From Russula earlei (lineage: Eukaryota > Basidiomycota > Agaricomycetes > Russulales > Russulaceae), in NCBI GenBank assembly GCA_025769875.1, contig JAGFNK010000132.1, positions 1-64,000 on the forward strand: 64,000 nucleotides of DNA. Reading direction: 5' to 3'. The stretch's first letter is position 1, and each line of letters begins with the position of its first letter. Of this stretch, positions 20,155 through 32,151 are shown piece after piece. The notes under the pieces are model-generated. The model ran no database searches, was not told where the DNA came from, and saw nothing but the letters and a program-made list of their open reading frames with translations. The position numbers and the translations under genes were made by a program.

Positions 20155-21198
20155 CGTTGTTACGAGTGGGCTAAGATAAATGTTGTGGCAGTCGTCGAGG
20201 TATGAACGAGGGGGCGGATAAGACAGTGTAGAAAATGACTCGGTAACCAGTACCAAAGGTGAAATGACGGGGGCATGCCAGTGGGCACTGTATATACTTC
20301 TTTGCGACACCCTCGGCTCCATGATCGAAAATCCGGATCCCGATCAACATATCAGCTTGATCGCATGGACTGTTGATTGATGATGTTCCACTTTGATGCA
20401 TTTGCAGGGATTACTTATTTGGGCGTCGGAGGCGGACGGGGAGGGAACTGGGATCAAAAGGGACTGTGCATCAGGAAAAACCTCCCGCGCTAGCGAGAGT
20501 AATGCGAAGTAAGTCAAAGATAATGCACGATAAGGAGTAATAAGTGCCAAATAAGTGTCAGTAGACAGCCGATCAATTGGGGGATGGGGCAGATAAGTGT
20601 CAATAACATCAATAACTGTCAGAAGCCTGGTGAGTAATGCCCGATCAATCTGGGGGGTCAGGCGGATGTACTTCTTTGGTAACAAAAATGAACTATCAGT
20701 AGTGAGTAACCAATGCTAAGTGCAATAGTGCGCACTAACGTGCAATAATACCATGTTGGAACTAGCAATACATAAATAACTTTCAATAGTCTCGCAATAA
20801 CTGTCATTACTATGCAAATTGCAGGTAGCTAAGCCTATTAGCAAAAGGATTGATATAGAATGTGTGGCAATGCTCCAGAATGGTAAAGGGAGTCAAAGAC
20901 AGAGGAGTGTCTGGACCAAATCGTGGGAACAAGTGGACACTACATACGATAGTGTTCACCAGGATAACGCCTGCAGATCGCCGCCCATTTTGAATCAATC
21001 TAGATACCCTATACATACAATGGACATGATCTGGCATGACTGGAAGCTGTGAGAACCATTCAACATACGCGAGGTGAGTTGGAGGTGTGATGTCTGGGGA
21101 TGGGAAGATGTTGCAGATAGCTTTACTCGGTATCTGGAAAACTATGTGTACTTGCGCAACTTGATCCTCTTGGGTAACAGTCAGCTTAGGTTATACAT
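20155..21198. other. Unassigned stretch
   Basis: The longest frame is 113 residues on minus (20344-20685). It is leucine-rich and resembles nothing I know. I see no RNA gene. It may hold one end of the Plavaka element, but I could not place a terminal repeat. Confidence 0.4.
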
Positions 21199-22095
21199 TC
21201 ATAAGAATTGCTTACTATGTGTGCCATCACAAACAAGAACAATATCAAATCTTGCTGGTAGGATATGCCCATGTGAATCGGATTGTTGTGGCTCCACATG
21301 CACCGAGTCAATTGACTCCATTTGGTCAGTGTCATTATCGCTAGCCACAAACTTGATCCGATGAAAGACTGGGACACCACAGAATGGGATTAGTGTATTT
21401 GCTGCCCATGTGTGCAATGTTGCTGTTGAGGCATCAGGGTTGTTAACCCAAGCAATGAAATCAGCCAGGGCATCTTGAAAGTTGATCGCACCGTACATCT
21501 TAGCAAGATCATCAAATGATACCAACTTCATTGTTGGGTTATGTGCCATCTTGAGAATGCTGAGACATGTCTGCAAGGGACCAATTGATGTCCTGATGTC
21601 AGCGTCACACTGCTCACCCTGCTGCTGCCGCTTAATGGATGCCATGTGCTGTTGAACTTTCTCGTGATGCTCCAACCATGTGGTCATCTGTGAGTACTCA
21701 TCCTTGTGGTTTGTGGCATGGTATGCATCCTTTGCAAAATCTATGTGAAGACACTCAGTTTGTTCTGTATTATAGTTGTCAGTTGTGCCAAAATACATGA
21801 TCGAGGACCAATAGTGAAGGAGACTGTGGATTTTTGGGATGTTAAAGTCATCCTGTGTACCGAGGTTGACAAAGACTGCCTTATTCTTGTGGAAGTGTTC
21901 AAGCACGTCCTGAAGGCGGGTAAGAGTACTGTACCACTCATATGGCTTGGGTACTGTGCCAAGTACAAAAAGTCAAGCAGTGTGCGCACTACTTTGATGA
22001 TGCACATTGATGCATGGCCACTGAGAAGAGGGATATCAAAAATGACCCCAAGGAGAACACGACAGATATCTTTGTGTTCCTGTCCTGAAACATAA

Positions 22096-22649
22096 GGCCC
22101 CTTTTACCAACCAAGAACTCTTGAATCTTGAACTTGAACTTGGATTTCAGGATTTTCTGGGAGTGACAGGAGTGACAGGAGTGATGTAAGTGATATGATG
22201 TATATAATAAATAAAAATGCATTTCTTTCTGTTGTCTTTTGCATATTTGCATATATGGGGTTACACATGATGTGTCAGCATCAAACTTGGAGTCAAGCAG
22301 TCTGACTCGAGCTCAACATTTGGGTGCTTGCAGCCCCATTTTCACCAGAGCTGCACATACAAAATTTGCACAAAGATGTGCACCCACACATTGGTGACAC
22401 ATATTCTGCCTTAATGACCTGCTTGCAATACCTCACTTGGAAGGAGTGGAAGGAAGGGTTAGAAAAAATATTTTACATATCATATGTAAACCCAGCAAAT
22501 CACACCAAAAAATAACTCATATTTGAAATAGACTCATATTAGTTTATTATGTCACTTACATCACACCTGTCATTCCCGTCACTCCCGGAAAATCCCAAAA
22601 TCCAAGTTCAAGTTCAAGATTCAAGAATTCTTGGTTGGTAAAAGGGGCC
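22096..22649. mobile_element. Harbinger-like MITE 2, TSD TAA
   Basis: A 554-bp element has ~100-bp inverted ends beginning GGCCCCTTTTACCAACC and ending GGTTGGTAAAAGGGGCC. TAA is duplicated at 22093-22095 and 22650-22652, the TWA target of PIF/Harbinger elements. The ends contain short direct repeats (GAGTGACAG twice). There is no transposase frame, so it needs a helper. Confidence 0.85.
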
Positions 22650-23387
22650 TAAGACAGCGATGTTATGTCTTTGGTAAAGAGCATAATGCTGTGATTTGGG
22701 GGTAACAGGTGGCAGCATTGGTTGATTGGTGCCGATCCAAAGATAGTTGGGCTCATTAGCCATGTGATAAGATGCTTCATAACACCCTGAAGTAGTTGAT
22801 GAAGGATATCAGGGGTGATTGACAGGAAGATGTCAGCAAATGGGAGAGATTCCCAGAAAGGGTGAAAAATGGGCTTGAGGCCAGCTTCTCGACAGGCTCT
22901 ATGGAACATGCCTACATCCCCATCTGCTAGGTGATAGAGGTGCTTCACATCACTAGAGAGATGGGGCAGGAACTCTTCAAAGACGCCTAGTCAATCACAA
23001 GGAACCAGACACTTGGGGCAGCGACTGCTGTATGTTCAGGTGACGAGAGACTGTTCAGGGTAATCACTGATGAATACTGCAAATATTGGATGGCAGCGAC
23101 ACCATATTCCATCCGCAGTCATCATAGCAATACCCATTTCTCCACAGGAACTGATTGGGGCCAAAACAGTTTCCATACATGTATGGAATATATTTGCCAA
23201 GGCACGGCATTGAGCTGCCTTGTTTGTCATGCCTTCTAGGTTTGTTGTTGGAATATAACCAATTAGTACTTGTGTGGTGCAACAGCTTTCAATGAATGTC
23301 CTCCAGGATATTTCCAATTGTGAGATATATGGGGTATACCGTCTTTCCATGGAAGACAGTAAGTTGTGTTTTGTCAGACAAGATGAT

Positions 23388-23866
23388 TGTTGAGATCAGC
23401 ACTGGCCTGAGCCCCAGGTGTGTTGTGATGCAATCACAACTCTGATGTGTTGACACGTCAGATCACCCAGACCGGGCATTACCAGCTTCAGCTCATACAC
23501 TGCAGCATGCGTTAGAGACATTGATTAGATGATTTCGGACAATCGGTAGCTAGTTACCACTGATCCTCAGACATACTTAGTGATCCATAATGGTAGTTAG
23601 CTGCACTGCACTTAGTGGCAGTCTGAGGTACTTAAGAACACCACAAAGCATGTAGATCACTTCAGTTTTGTATCAACTAAACTGAAGTGAGTACTTAGTC
23701 TATGATATCTTATTGCTCTGTACTGATAACATGTTGTAGCTATTGTCTGATAGGTACATTATTTATATCAGTTTTGTATCAACTAAACTGAACTATTGTC
23801 TGATAGATCTGCCTGCAATCTTATCATCTGCTGCTATCTAATCACACGCACTGTGCATTTTCAACA
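23388..23866 (+). mobile_element. Solo LTR family E copy 3, TSD ATGAT
   Basis: A 479-bp divergent member starts TGTTGAGATCAGC and ends GCATTTTCAACA. ATGAT is duplicated at 23383-23387 and 23867-23871. It interrupts the Plavaka transposase between the DWWW and LSDKTQLT regions. Confidence 0.9.
23662..23806 (+). repeat. X-intron-Y / XY duplication in LTR E copy 3
   Basis: X1 is 23662-23686 (hairpin CAGTTT...AAACTG). The intron-like segment (23687-23739, 53 nt) starts GTGAGTAC and ends GTTGTAG. Y1 (23740-23753) is CTATTGTCTGATAG. The spacer is 23754-23767. X2 (23768-23792) joins directly to Y2 (23793-23806). Both pairs are identical within this LTR but differ clearly from copies 1 and 2. A TACTTAAG lies ~28 nt before X1. 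Confidence 0.92.
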
Positions 23867-26418
23867 ATGATGACTGGAATGATAGTTGCACCCGGGCAAT
23901 GGGATTCGAGGGACGTCTGGCTCCATCGTAAGTGTATAATAAAAACTGAAAGTTGGTGTTACACACCTGGACCGTCCACCACCAATCACCAGTATACATC
24001 TCATTGAGGATGCGGGACATTTGCTCAGGGGAGGTATAAAGTCGCGCGGGCGCAAACACAAGGTCCTTCATGAAATTGGGGTCACCATAGAGAGCCCGGA
24101 TACATTGTAAGGTGTCATGGAAAAAGAAGAGAAGTGAAGATGTTCATGCCCAACGACCAATTCCTTGCAATTGAATGGCAGTCGCCCAGGCAATTTCTTG
24201 TCAATGATATTGTTCAATTCCCTTGTCATTTTGTAGGAGAGCTCAAGCTTCTCGACGACCTTTCTCTATCCCTCAGTGCTATAATGTGTGAACATAGGGG
24301 TACATGTACCTCAGGGATCGCAAGTAGATCTGTGACCGCTGATGATGTTGGGCCACACATCTTTGCCCAATGTGCGATTTCCCAGTCAATTTTGGAGGAG
24401 AATGGAGCCCATATGGTGTCTCTGGGTGCTGCGCCACTAGACCCATTTGCTGCATGGATGTCATATGGTCCAGAAATTGGAGTGCCAGGGTGACCAAATG
24501 GAAATTGGTCCATTAGCATGGCCTCTGATTTGCCCGCCTCAGTCCACACAGGTGGGTGATCAGGATACCCTGGATCTGCAGGTAATGGTGGTTCGATGGC
24601 AGTTTTTTGCCCGGGTAAGCACATATTGTGGATTTGATCATCATCATAGTCTACGATGTCAATGGTCAGCATTAGCCATAAGCGTTGTAGTGGATACTCA
24701 CCGTCTGATTCCATGACTCCCAAAATGGGGTAATTGGCCAAAGGCCTGTCATCCACAGCAGGGTCACGTTCACCACAAGAGGCAATATTGGAAACGATAT
24801 GGGGTGTGGGAGTTGGGAATGATGCTAGTGATGATGCCAAGCGATGAATGGACTGAGACTCCAAATGGGCTGGTGTGGTGTTATGCACTATACAGCAGCG
24901 CACACTCCTAGTCTTTGCAATGTGTTGAGAGTAGCCGTGATGGGTAAAGTTGCACTTGCAGCCTGGACAGTGAATCTGTGTGGCTTTCATGACAGAATAC
25001 TCAACTAGTTGAGAAGAGGAGGAATGGGAAGTCACTGTCAGAATATGCCATGTGCTTTTAACATAAAATGAAACTCACCTTGGTCGTCAAACCCCATCAC
25101 CCTTCCTGTTGTTTCCAGCATTCTTACCTCCACTCTCTTATTTTCATCTTGCTTCACCCATGGCTCCTTGCACTCATCGCAATGTGGCCAGACGATCTTC
25201 TAACAAGGGGAACATGGCATCTAGGAACAAAGATGCTATGATACAGAGCAACATTGATCATGAAACGTATCTAAAAGGTACTTCAAATTTTATTCATGTC
25301 AGCATATCTAATATCAAAAGTAGTGAATAAATGCACCTTATCCTCTGATGATGCTGATCACCCCAGCTCTGCCAATTTGGCTGTGCAGCCAACCTATACC
25401 CCACTTGCGAAGAAGGCACAAAAGTCCAGTGTGCCGCAGAAGTCCAGTGTGTCACATGGTATCATAGATGTTGCATGTGTTGACTTGGACACAAAGGTCT
25501 TGGATATCAAGGAGGGAATGATGATTGCAGGGGGCATTGCCATGCCCATTCCAAGGAGGTTGGAGCGAAGTGCATGCATATGCTGACAAATAAGGTTTGT
25601 CACCAAACAAACCACTGATGGTTCATTTTTTTTCTCCCCAGTGTCCACTTTCTATGGTGATAGTGGTGGTGCACATGCCTGTCATCTTGTAACCGAACCT
25701 GTCAAAACTGAAACCACTGGTGACAATAGCAACCCAGAGCCAGAGACTGACTGGCTTGAGGACCTGGAGTCCACCCAGCAACCGTCCACAAAACGTTCTG
25801 AGGCGATGGTAATTGAGGTATGTCTGCAACATCATTTTATCTCTTCTAAAACTCAAAGGTATTCATGTAGAGACCATCATGGTCAGCTTCAGTTGCCCCT
25901 CCTGGGCCTTCTGCCTCTGATGGTGCACCACCTGGCAGCCAAACTTGGACAACTGATGATGTTCCATCTTCTCGAGATTGTCAAAGCAGTGCTACTGCTT
26001 TGGCTTCTGAATTTTGCTGGCCCACTGACACTGATCTCATACTTACTCCAGATTCAAACAAGGTAACACTGTCTAAGCAATGCCCACTAATTTGCCTCGT
26101 CCTTCAAGATGCAGTGGATAGTGTTCAAGCCAGTTTGCTCATTGATCACGCATTCCCTGATGCCCCTACTGTTCTCACAGTGATAAAGGCTGCTCTTTTA
26201 TCAGCTGCTTCTTCCCATCCCAGTTCCTCATTCATCCATTGGCACCTCCAGTCCAATCATGAATACGTGACTAAAATTATCCCTGTGGTACGTTCCTCAA
26301 CCAGAGATGGCATTACTGATGGAATCAACAGCCGCGTGGTTGTGTCCCCCTTTTCCAACGTGAAGCCAAAGAACGCTACACTACCATCATCTCTGGCTGA
26401 GTTGTTGGCCATCCCATC

Positions 26419-26907
26419 TGTTGAGATTATCATTGATTTGGGTGATTTGGTATGTTACCACTACCCTGGGACGTTGTGATGTAATCACAGCTCAGACGCG
26501 TTGACGTGTCGGTTACATGGACCGGGCATCTCCGGCTCAGCTCATATGCTGAGATCTGCGTTACTTACAATGATAAGTTAATTGATGACAATCGGTAGCT
26601 ACTAACGACTGATCCTTGTATGATCTTTGTTTCTTATGATGGTAGCTACTTGCAGTGTACTTAGAGATGCTCTGGAGTACTTAAGAGCGTCGTATTTCGA
26701 TAGATCACTTCAGTCTTGTCTTACACAATACTGAAGTGAGTACTTACTGTTTCCTATCTTATCTCTCGCATCTAATCACGTGTTGTAGATATCTTTTGAT
26801 AGGTATTACTGAATTATAGTCTTGTCTTACACAATACTGAAATATCTTTTGATAGATCTTAAGGATCTTATCGCTCTTATCATAACCTGCGCCCATCTGC
26901 TTCAACA
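26419..26907 (+). mobile_element. Solo LTR family E copy 2, TSD CCATC
   Basis: A 489-bp LTR starts TGTTGAGATTATC and ends CTGCTTCAACA. CCATC is duplicated at 26414-26418 and 26908-26912. It lies in a coding exon of the DUF6532-type gene. Confidence 0.92.
26712..26855 (+). repeat. X-intron-Y / XY duplication in LTR E copy 2
   Basis: X1 is 26712-26735. The intron-like segment (26736-26788, 53 nt) has GTGAGTAC, TCTAATCAC and GTTGTAG. Y1 (26789-26802) is ATATCTTTTGATAG. The spacer is 26803-26817. X2 (26818-26841) joins directly to Y2 (26842-26855). The single base that distinguishes Y here from Y of copy 1 (CTTTTG against CTTGTG) is present in both Y blocks. Confidence 0.92.
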
Positions 26908-27560
26908 CCATCAAAGGCATCAATCATTGCCATTGTTGAGAAGCAGTTAACAGATTACAACTATATGTTTCCAACCAGCAAAAGTGTAAGTGGACTTATT
27001 CTTATTTGATACCATCTAATGTGTGGTTAGGTTTCATTGAACTTTGGTCTCATAATGTGCTCACGTCCCTATTGGAATATGTGGATCATCAATGTGATTC
27101 ACAATTTGTATTTTGCCAGAGGTGTTAACTTGTTTGTGAGTAAATTTGGACACCGCTTTCCGACACATCAAGATACCCTTGGGGTGATGACGCATGAAGT
27201 TCCAATACCAATGGTCACATTGGTAGCAACAGTGGTAAGTCTAGTTTAGTCTTGTCTTCAAAATTTGTTCTAACTATATATGTAGCTCTATGCTGCCCTG
27301 CATGAGTGGCATACTGGTGTCCACCAGGCCACGGACTTTTCAGCCAATGCATACCTTGATGTATATTGTGGCCATATTGGCACATTCAACCATATCCAGG
27401 AGCATTGTGGCAATGCATTCCACATGATGATGGCGGATATTTTTACAAAAGCCCAGTGAGCAATCAAATCATGCTATACTTTGTTTAACTAATCTACCTT
27501 GGCAGCAGCACTTCAGTATTGAGAACCTCGGTCCCAATTGCTGGACTCAACCTTGAAGAA

Positions 27561-28628
27561 CTCAACAATTGAGCAAGCTCACACCGTCCTTGGTCCCTCA
27601 AACCAACGGTGACATTATACCCGCTCATATTGTTCTCTTGGACAAATCATTGTTCTCATACATCTACACTTGTTTTTAGTTTGGCATTGTAAAATGCCTA
27701 CATTAGTATTCCTGTCATAGTGTAGCTGAATGGACTGCGAAGTTATTGCACTATTATCAGTGCTTATTATCAATCATGTCATGAACTATCCAATCCAAAA
27801 TTATAGAACAAGAACCATGAATTATCATAATAGCAAAATTATTATCCATAATGATGATAATGGTCGATAAAATTATTGGGGATAAACTGGCGACAATAAT
27901 TTCAGTTTTTGATAAATGATGCTAGTGAGGGAGAATAAGTGCTAATTATCTCTCGCCAGCACAGGAGGCTTTTCCTGATGTGAGGATCAGCATACACATC
28001 GCAACTCTGGGGAGCATGCGCAATTGACAATCAAGTCGCCGCCTTTAATGAACTATTAGGTTACTGCCCAGAGTGACTCCTGCATGTGTATCCTCATTTC
28101 TCAGTTGGTTACAATGTGCAACCCCTACTAGTATGTGGCAGATTCATTGGCATGGCAGTGCAAAAAGAAAAATTGAATCACTACAAAGGTGATCCATCGA
28201 AGGCAGAAGCAAACTGAAGTTCACCTCTCCACTAGCTCTTTCTCTTTCATACAATAGCTGGAAGCCAACAAAAGGCAGCTGATGAGCCTGCATCACATCA
28301 TTAATACCTAATAAAGAGTTATCTCAGTTCATGAATGAATCATCCTTGATATTTGATAAATGTATTTACATGAAGGGATCATGAACAACCTGTACGGCCA
28401 CTGATTTAGTTGAGGAGGCACACTCCACCATGATATTGATGGTTTATAGGACTGCTGTAATATACTTATTTTAGTGTGAAATGAGTATGCATGAGCGGCC
28501 AAGTGCACATGCAGTGTATGTGCATGTGCATGGGAATTGCTAGATAAATTAAGCAAGGCACTCCACGCGTAAGTGATCACTATAATGTATTACCTCAATA
28601 AGATGAAGCAAGGCACTTAGCTACCATA
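27561..28628. other. AT-rich intergenic stretch
   Basis: I see no gene or recognisable element. Short ATTATCATAA-like palindromic motifs occur near 27.8-27.9 kb. An 83-residue minus-strand frame (28329-28580) has no recognisable features. Confidence 0.4.
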
Positions 28629-31545
28629 CTGTCACCGACCCACCAACCATGCAGCTTACTTAAGGTACCTAGCACTTGGTCAGTCACACATAGTCACCAG
28701 ACACATAATGAAAACTTTGAAGCACCGTTTGAACCTTACATTGTTGATGAGACAGGGAAAAATCACTGCAATTGGAGGTTTGGGGGGGGGGCAAGGGAAA
28801 AAGACAATGTAATACTGTGTGCATACAGGAGTTAACTAAACACTCTTGATCCGATTCTGCCTGCCTTGAAGGAAGAGCCCAGCAAATTGAGGCTGATCAC
28901 AAAGGCCCGCGTGCGCTTTGAGGTGGGACTTGAGCTAGCAAACCAGCTCATTGACGGTGCCTGACATCTTGAGTCCAAGCGCACCAGAGAGCGCAATAAG
29001 GTCATCTTTGCATTTATATGAGGAAAGTGGTTCTGTAAAACATGAGTGCATTGTTGTAAATAGACATTGAGACTCACCATTGAAAACCTTAGACCATATG
29101 TCCTCTGAGATTTGTGCATCATGAGCTGCTTCATTGGTCAACTTTTGAGCTGCCTTCTCAGCAGCCTCTCTTGTGAGCTGGGCCTTCTCTTCCTGTTCAG
29201 TGAGCCACTGCACCTCAACTTCAGGATGGGCAACAAAATGCACGCTTGTCTTCACAGAACAGCACATCTTGCGCTTCTGATTTTCCAACTCTGTCCTGGC
29301 ATCAGATGCTGCATGCTTCATGATGGTGCAGTGTGCATTACTGGAGCTGGTCTCTGCCCTGGCTTGAAGGATCTCCCTTCCCATCAGCTCCACCATCAAC
29401 CAGAGTCGAGAGAGCTCTGAACTGATCTCCTGGAATATAGTGGGGATTGGTGCATGGTGAGAACCAAATGCGATTGAGAGAGACATCGCAGGGGAAGAAC
29501 TCGCCCTTTGAGAGTGAGTGAAGGGGGGGATGAGCCAGAGAGGGTCTCAGCTGGTGGACACATCACATGGACGCTCTGACACATTTTGCATAATGGCCAA
29601 AGTGCATTCATTGTCTGTTGTAGGCAAGGAAGAGGATGGAGCCAAATTAAGCAAGACATGTGGACATGAAGCAAGGGGAGCTGGTGAAGGGGTGGGGGGG
29701 GTTGCAGAAGGCATGATGGAAGGAGAACACGAACGTGGTGGTGGTGAGTCATTCACGTGGTCTGGCAGTGGCGCGAAGTCTGAGTCATCGGACTCTGTGT
29801 CCCAGTCAAATGCAACTGGGTCTTCGTCTGTTACATCAAGACCGTCTTGTGCATGCTCATCGTCTTGCATGCCCTCATTGTTGTCTGAGCCATCCCAGTC
29901 AGAGGACTCAGAGGGAAGGGGGGAGGATGAGGGAACATCGACAGGAAATGAGATTGGGATGTGCTGAGTGGTGGAGTAAGCTTTGGAAGGTGCAAAATTG
30001 GCCTCAACAAAGATGGAGGGGTTGAAGGGGTGGATGCCAGTGGAGGAGAATGCAGACACGAGGAGCTTTTGGGTCATTGTCTGAGTGCACACCTTCATGT
30101 ACTTGACAATGACATTGTAACATGTGATGGGAATGTTTTCACAGATGCAGCGGTCACAATGAATGGACTAGTTCCACTGTGTGTGGCAAAAAACTTTGAT
30201 GTTGAGCAGTTGGAGCTTGTGTGTGCACTTGGAGGGGAAGGTGATGACGATGATGTTGTGTTGGTACGCAAGCGCCTGGAATCCGTCAGTCTTGTGAGAG
30301 TTGTGACCATCAACAAAAAGGACGACACGGTTGTCAGTGACCTTGTGGTCCAGAGCAAAGGGAATGAAGGTGTGGCAGAACCACAACAAACCGATTTCAT
30401 TGTCCATCCACCTGTTTTGGGATGTGGCAATCCCCCTGATTGGGGCATCCAGATCAGATTTGCGGTGGACTGGGAGAGGCCCGTTTGAAAGGACAAACAC
30501 TGGGGGAACAGACAACCCAGAGGGCGAAATACACTCGGTGATGGTGACAAGTTTGAGGGAATTGGAATGCATGCAATAAAATTTGCCTTTCTTGAGGGTG
30601 CATAGGTGAAAATATTTTTTGTACCATTTGCGGCCTCCACCAAGTTGCAAACCCTTCTTGTCCATGTTCCAGATGTGCTCTGGTGGGAGGTTTGGGTGCT
30701 TGTCATAGACCTGCTTGACTAGCTCAAAATATCAAGTGACATTTGAGACATTGAAGTTCTGAGCACGCTTGGGATCCAGATTACTTGGCTTTGATGACTG
30801 AAGCTCCAGGTGCCAGTTCTTGCCTGGGATGATGCCAGACATGTCATACCCAAGAGATTTGACATTGTTCTGGTCCATTGGTTTAGCAATCAAGGCCTGG
30901 TGGCCTACCCAGGAAACTAGTGCACCCTCCTGTTCCTTTGAGAGCAGTTGCTGAGTCACATTTGCATCCTTCTTGCGACAACGCCCATTGATGCGATCAC
31001 TGAGTGTCTGAAGAGGAACCTAAGGGAATTTATACGCGTTAGAGAACCAAATGACTGCTCCTCATGTTGTGGGCAATCGCAGCTGCTCATCTACTTTTGA
31101 AGTGGCCCTCCTGCCACTCAGTGATTGCTCCTTGAATTTGGTCCTCATATGCATCATCTGTCTGGCATGATCGCTTTGTGCAGATGGATGGCATCAATGA
31201 AACGGTTTATTACACTGCAATGCAGGAGCGGGAGAGTGTTACAGCGATCGCTGGGGCTAATGAGAGGATGAGGACGGCTTAGAGACATGTGATTAGCCGA
31301 GGATGCCGATTTGAAGCACCAACTTGAACTCTACCATTCTGCATGACATCTCTCCAAAAACACAAGGAAGGGGAAAACATCAAATGGGTATATTCTGACA
31401 AAAAAAAACATGGGTGGATTCACATTAATCACTACTTTCACCCCCCATTTGAAAGAGATCAAGATCATCATTTTCAGTGTGTCTACAAATTCTGACCGAG
31501 TGCTAGGTACCTTAAGTAAGCTGCATGGTTGGTGGTTGGTGACAG
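28629..31545 (-). mobile_element. Pogo-like DNA transposon 2, intact ends, TSD TA
   Basis: A 2,917-bp element has ~57-bp inverted ends that start CTGTCACCGACCCACC at 28629 and CTGTCACCAACCACC on the other strand at 31545, running through CATGCAGCTTACTTAAGG and TACCTAGCACT. TA flanks both ends (28627-28628, 31546-31547). It is the best-preserved DNA transposon in the window. Confidence 0.9.
28935..30965 (-). pseudogene. Pogo-type DDE transposase, inactive
   Basis: On the minus strand there is a helix-turn-helix region (LSKEQEGALVSWVGHQA), then IWNMDKKGLQLGG with Asp 1. VTITECISPSG and FIPFALDHK follow, then FVDGHNSHKT with Asp 2 and LQLLNIKVF, where the third catalytic Asp is Asn. The tail has IHPFNPSIFVEANFAPS, an acidic Asp/Ser stretch, and a charged C-terminus ending near 28935. 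Stops follow QWN and VSTS, and there is a shift near 30.7 kb. It is related to pogo transposase 1 but not identical. Confidence 0.8.
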
Positions 31546-31547
31546 TA

Positions 31548-32151
31548 CACCTTCTCAACTGGCAAGCATGATCAACCGCCATGGATCCACTGTGCATATG
31601 TGATATAACAAAGTAATGTACCTCAGTATTGTGCACATAAGTGATCACTGAGGGGAAAGATAAACTGACTAAACTACTGTTTAAGTAAATAAGTCTGCAG
31701 GCTATGCAAGCCTGTGATTGTAGGTAACTCAAGCCATCAAAGGTAAATCACAGCTGATCATCAGCTGCACTATCTATGAGATGAGATGTAAACTATCTGA
31801 ATCACTAAGTAGGATCACATCATAAATATATCAATCAAATGGGTATATCAGTTACCCTTGCATGCACACAATCAACATTAATCACCTGTGATCTCATCTC
31901 AATCACATGTGCTATCTTATGTGGGCAATCACAACAGATATTAACAACACGGGCACACTAAGGAGGGAAGAGAAGTGCATATCTTCATTCGGCGGAAACT
32001 CAATAGCAGGTCTGGATTCTCTGTCAACGAGAACGGGTTGTATTATCCCGGTGAGCATGTCCGCTCGGATCCGATCTCCAGAACACGAACGGATGTGTTG
32101 ACATCCGGAGCGTCAAGTATGTCCGTTGACAGACAATCTAGAGACAGTGCA
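31548..32151. other. Boundary between transposons and genes
   Basis: No element or gene is recognised. ORF-like stretches near 31975-32274 on plus overlap the 3' end of the RAD51-type gene and look like chance. Base composition changes here from AT-rich repeat sequence to balanced coding sequence. Confidence 0.4.

Larger units (their letters stand above)
21199..25035 (-). pseudogene. Plavaka-type transposase, split by two insertions
   Basis: Reading down from 25035, a short zinc-binding motif comes first (HCPGCKCNF, then YSQHIAKTRSVRC), then WAPFSSKIDWEIAHWAKMCG. Next are MYTGDWWWTVQ (about 24.0 kb), LSDKTQLT and YLTIGNI (just left of LTR E), then LIGYIPTTNLEGMTNKAA and MMTADGIWCRCHPIF. These are followed by [14 protein letters not shown] and [15 protein letters not shown]. 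After the MITE come NKAVFVNLG, NIPKIHSLLHY and GTTDNYNTEQTE, then LHIDFAKDAYHATN. This order is that of the basidiomycete Plavaka (CACTA-related) transposases. Solo LTR E (23388-23866) and MITE 2 (22096-22649) split it, and further frame shifts occur. It is not functional. Confidence 0.85.
25158..27560 (+). pseudogene. DUF6532-type gene, interrupted by LTR E
   Basis: The recognisable part starts near 26080 and runs SLAELLAI to PSKASIIAI across the LTR. Then come EKQLTDYNYMFPTSK, an intron, CSRPYWNMWIINVIHNLYF, PIPMVTLVATV, an intron, LYAALHEWHTG, ANAYLDVYCGHIGTFNHI and FHMMMADIFTKAQ. This is the order seen in the agaricomycete DUF6532 family, whose function is unknown. Canonical GTAAGT donors follow SKS and TVV. 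Upstream pieces (25158-26080) are serine/threonine-rich and their exon structure is unclear. It diverges from the Plavaka transposase, whose start is ~120 bp away, and may be a passenger gene. Removing LTR E restores the frame exactly. Confidence 0.55.
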
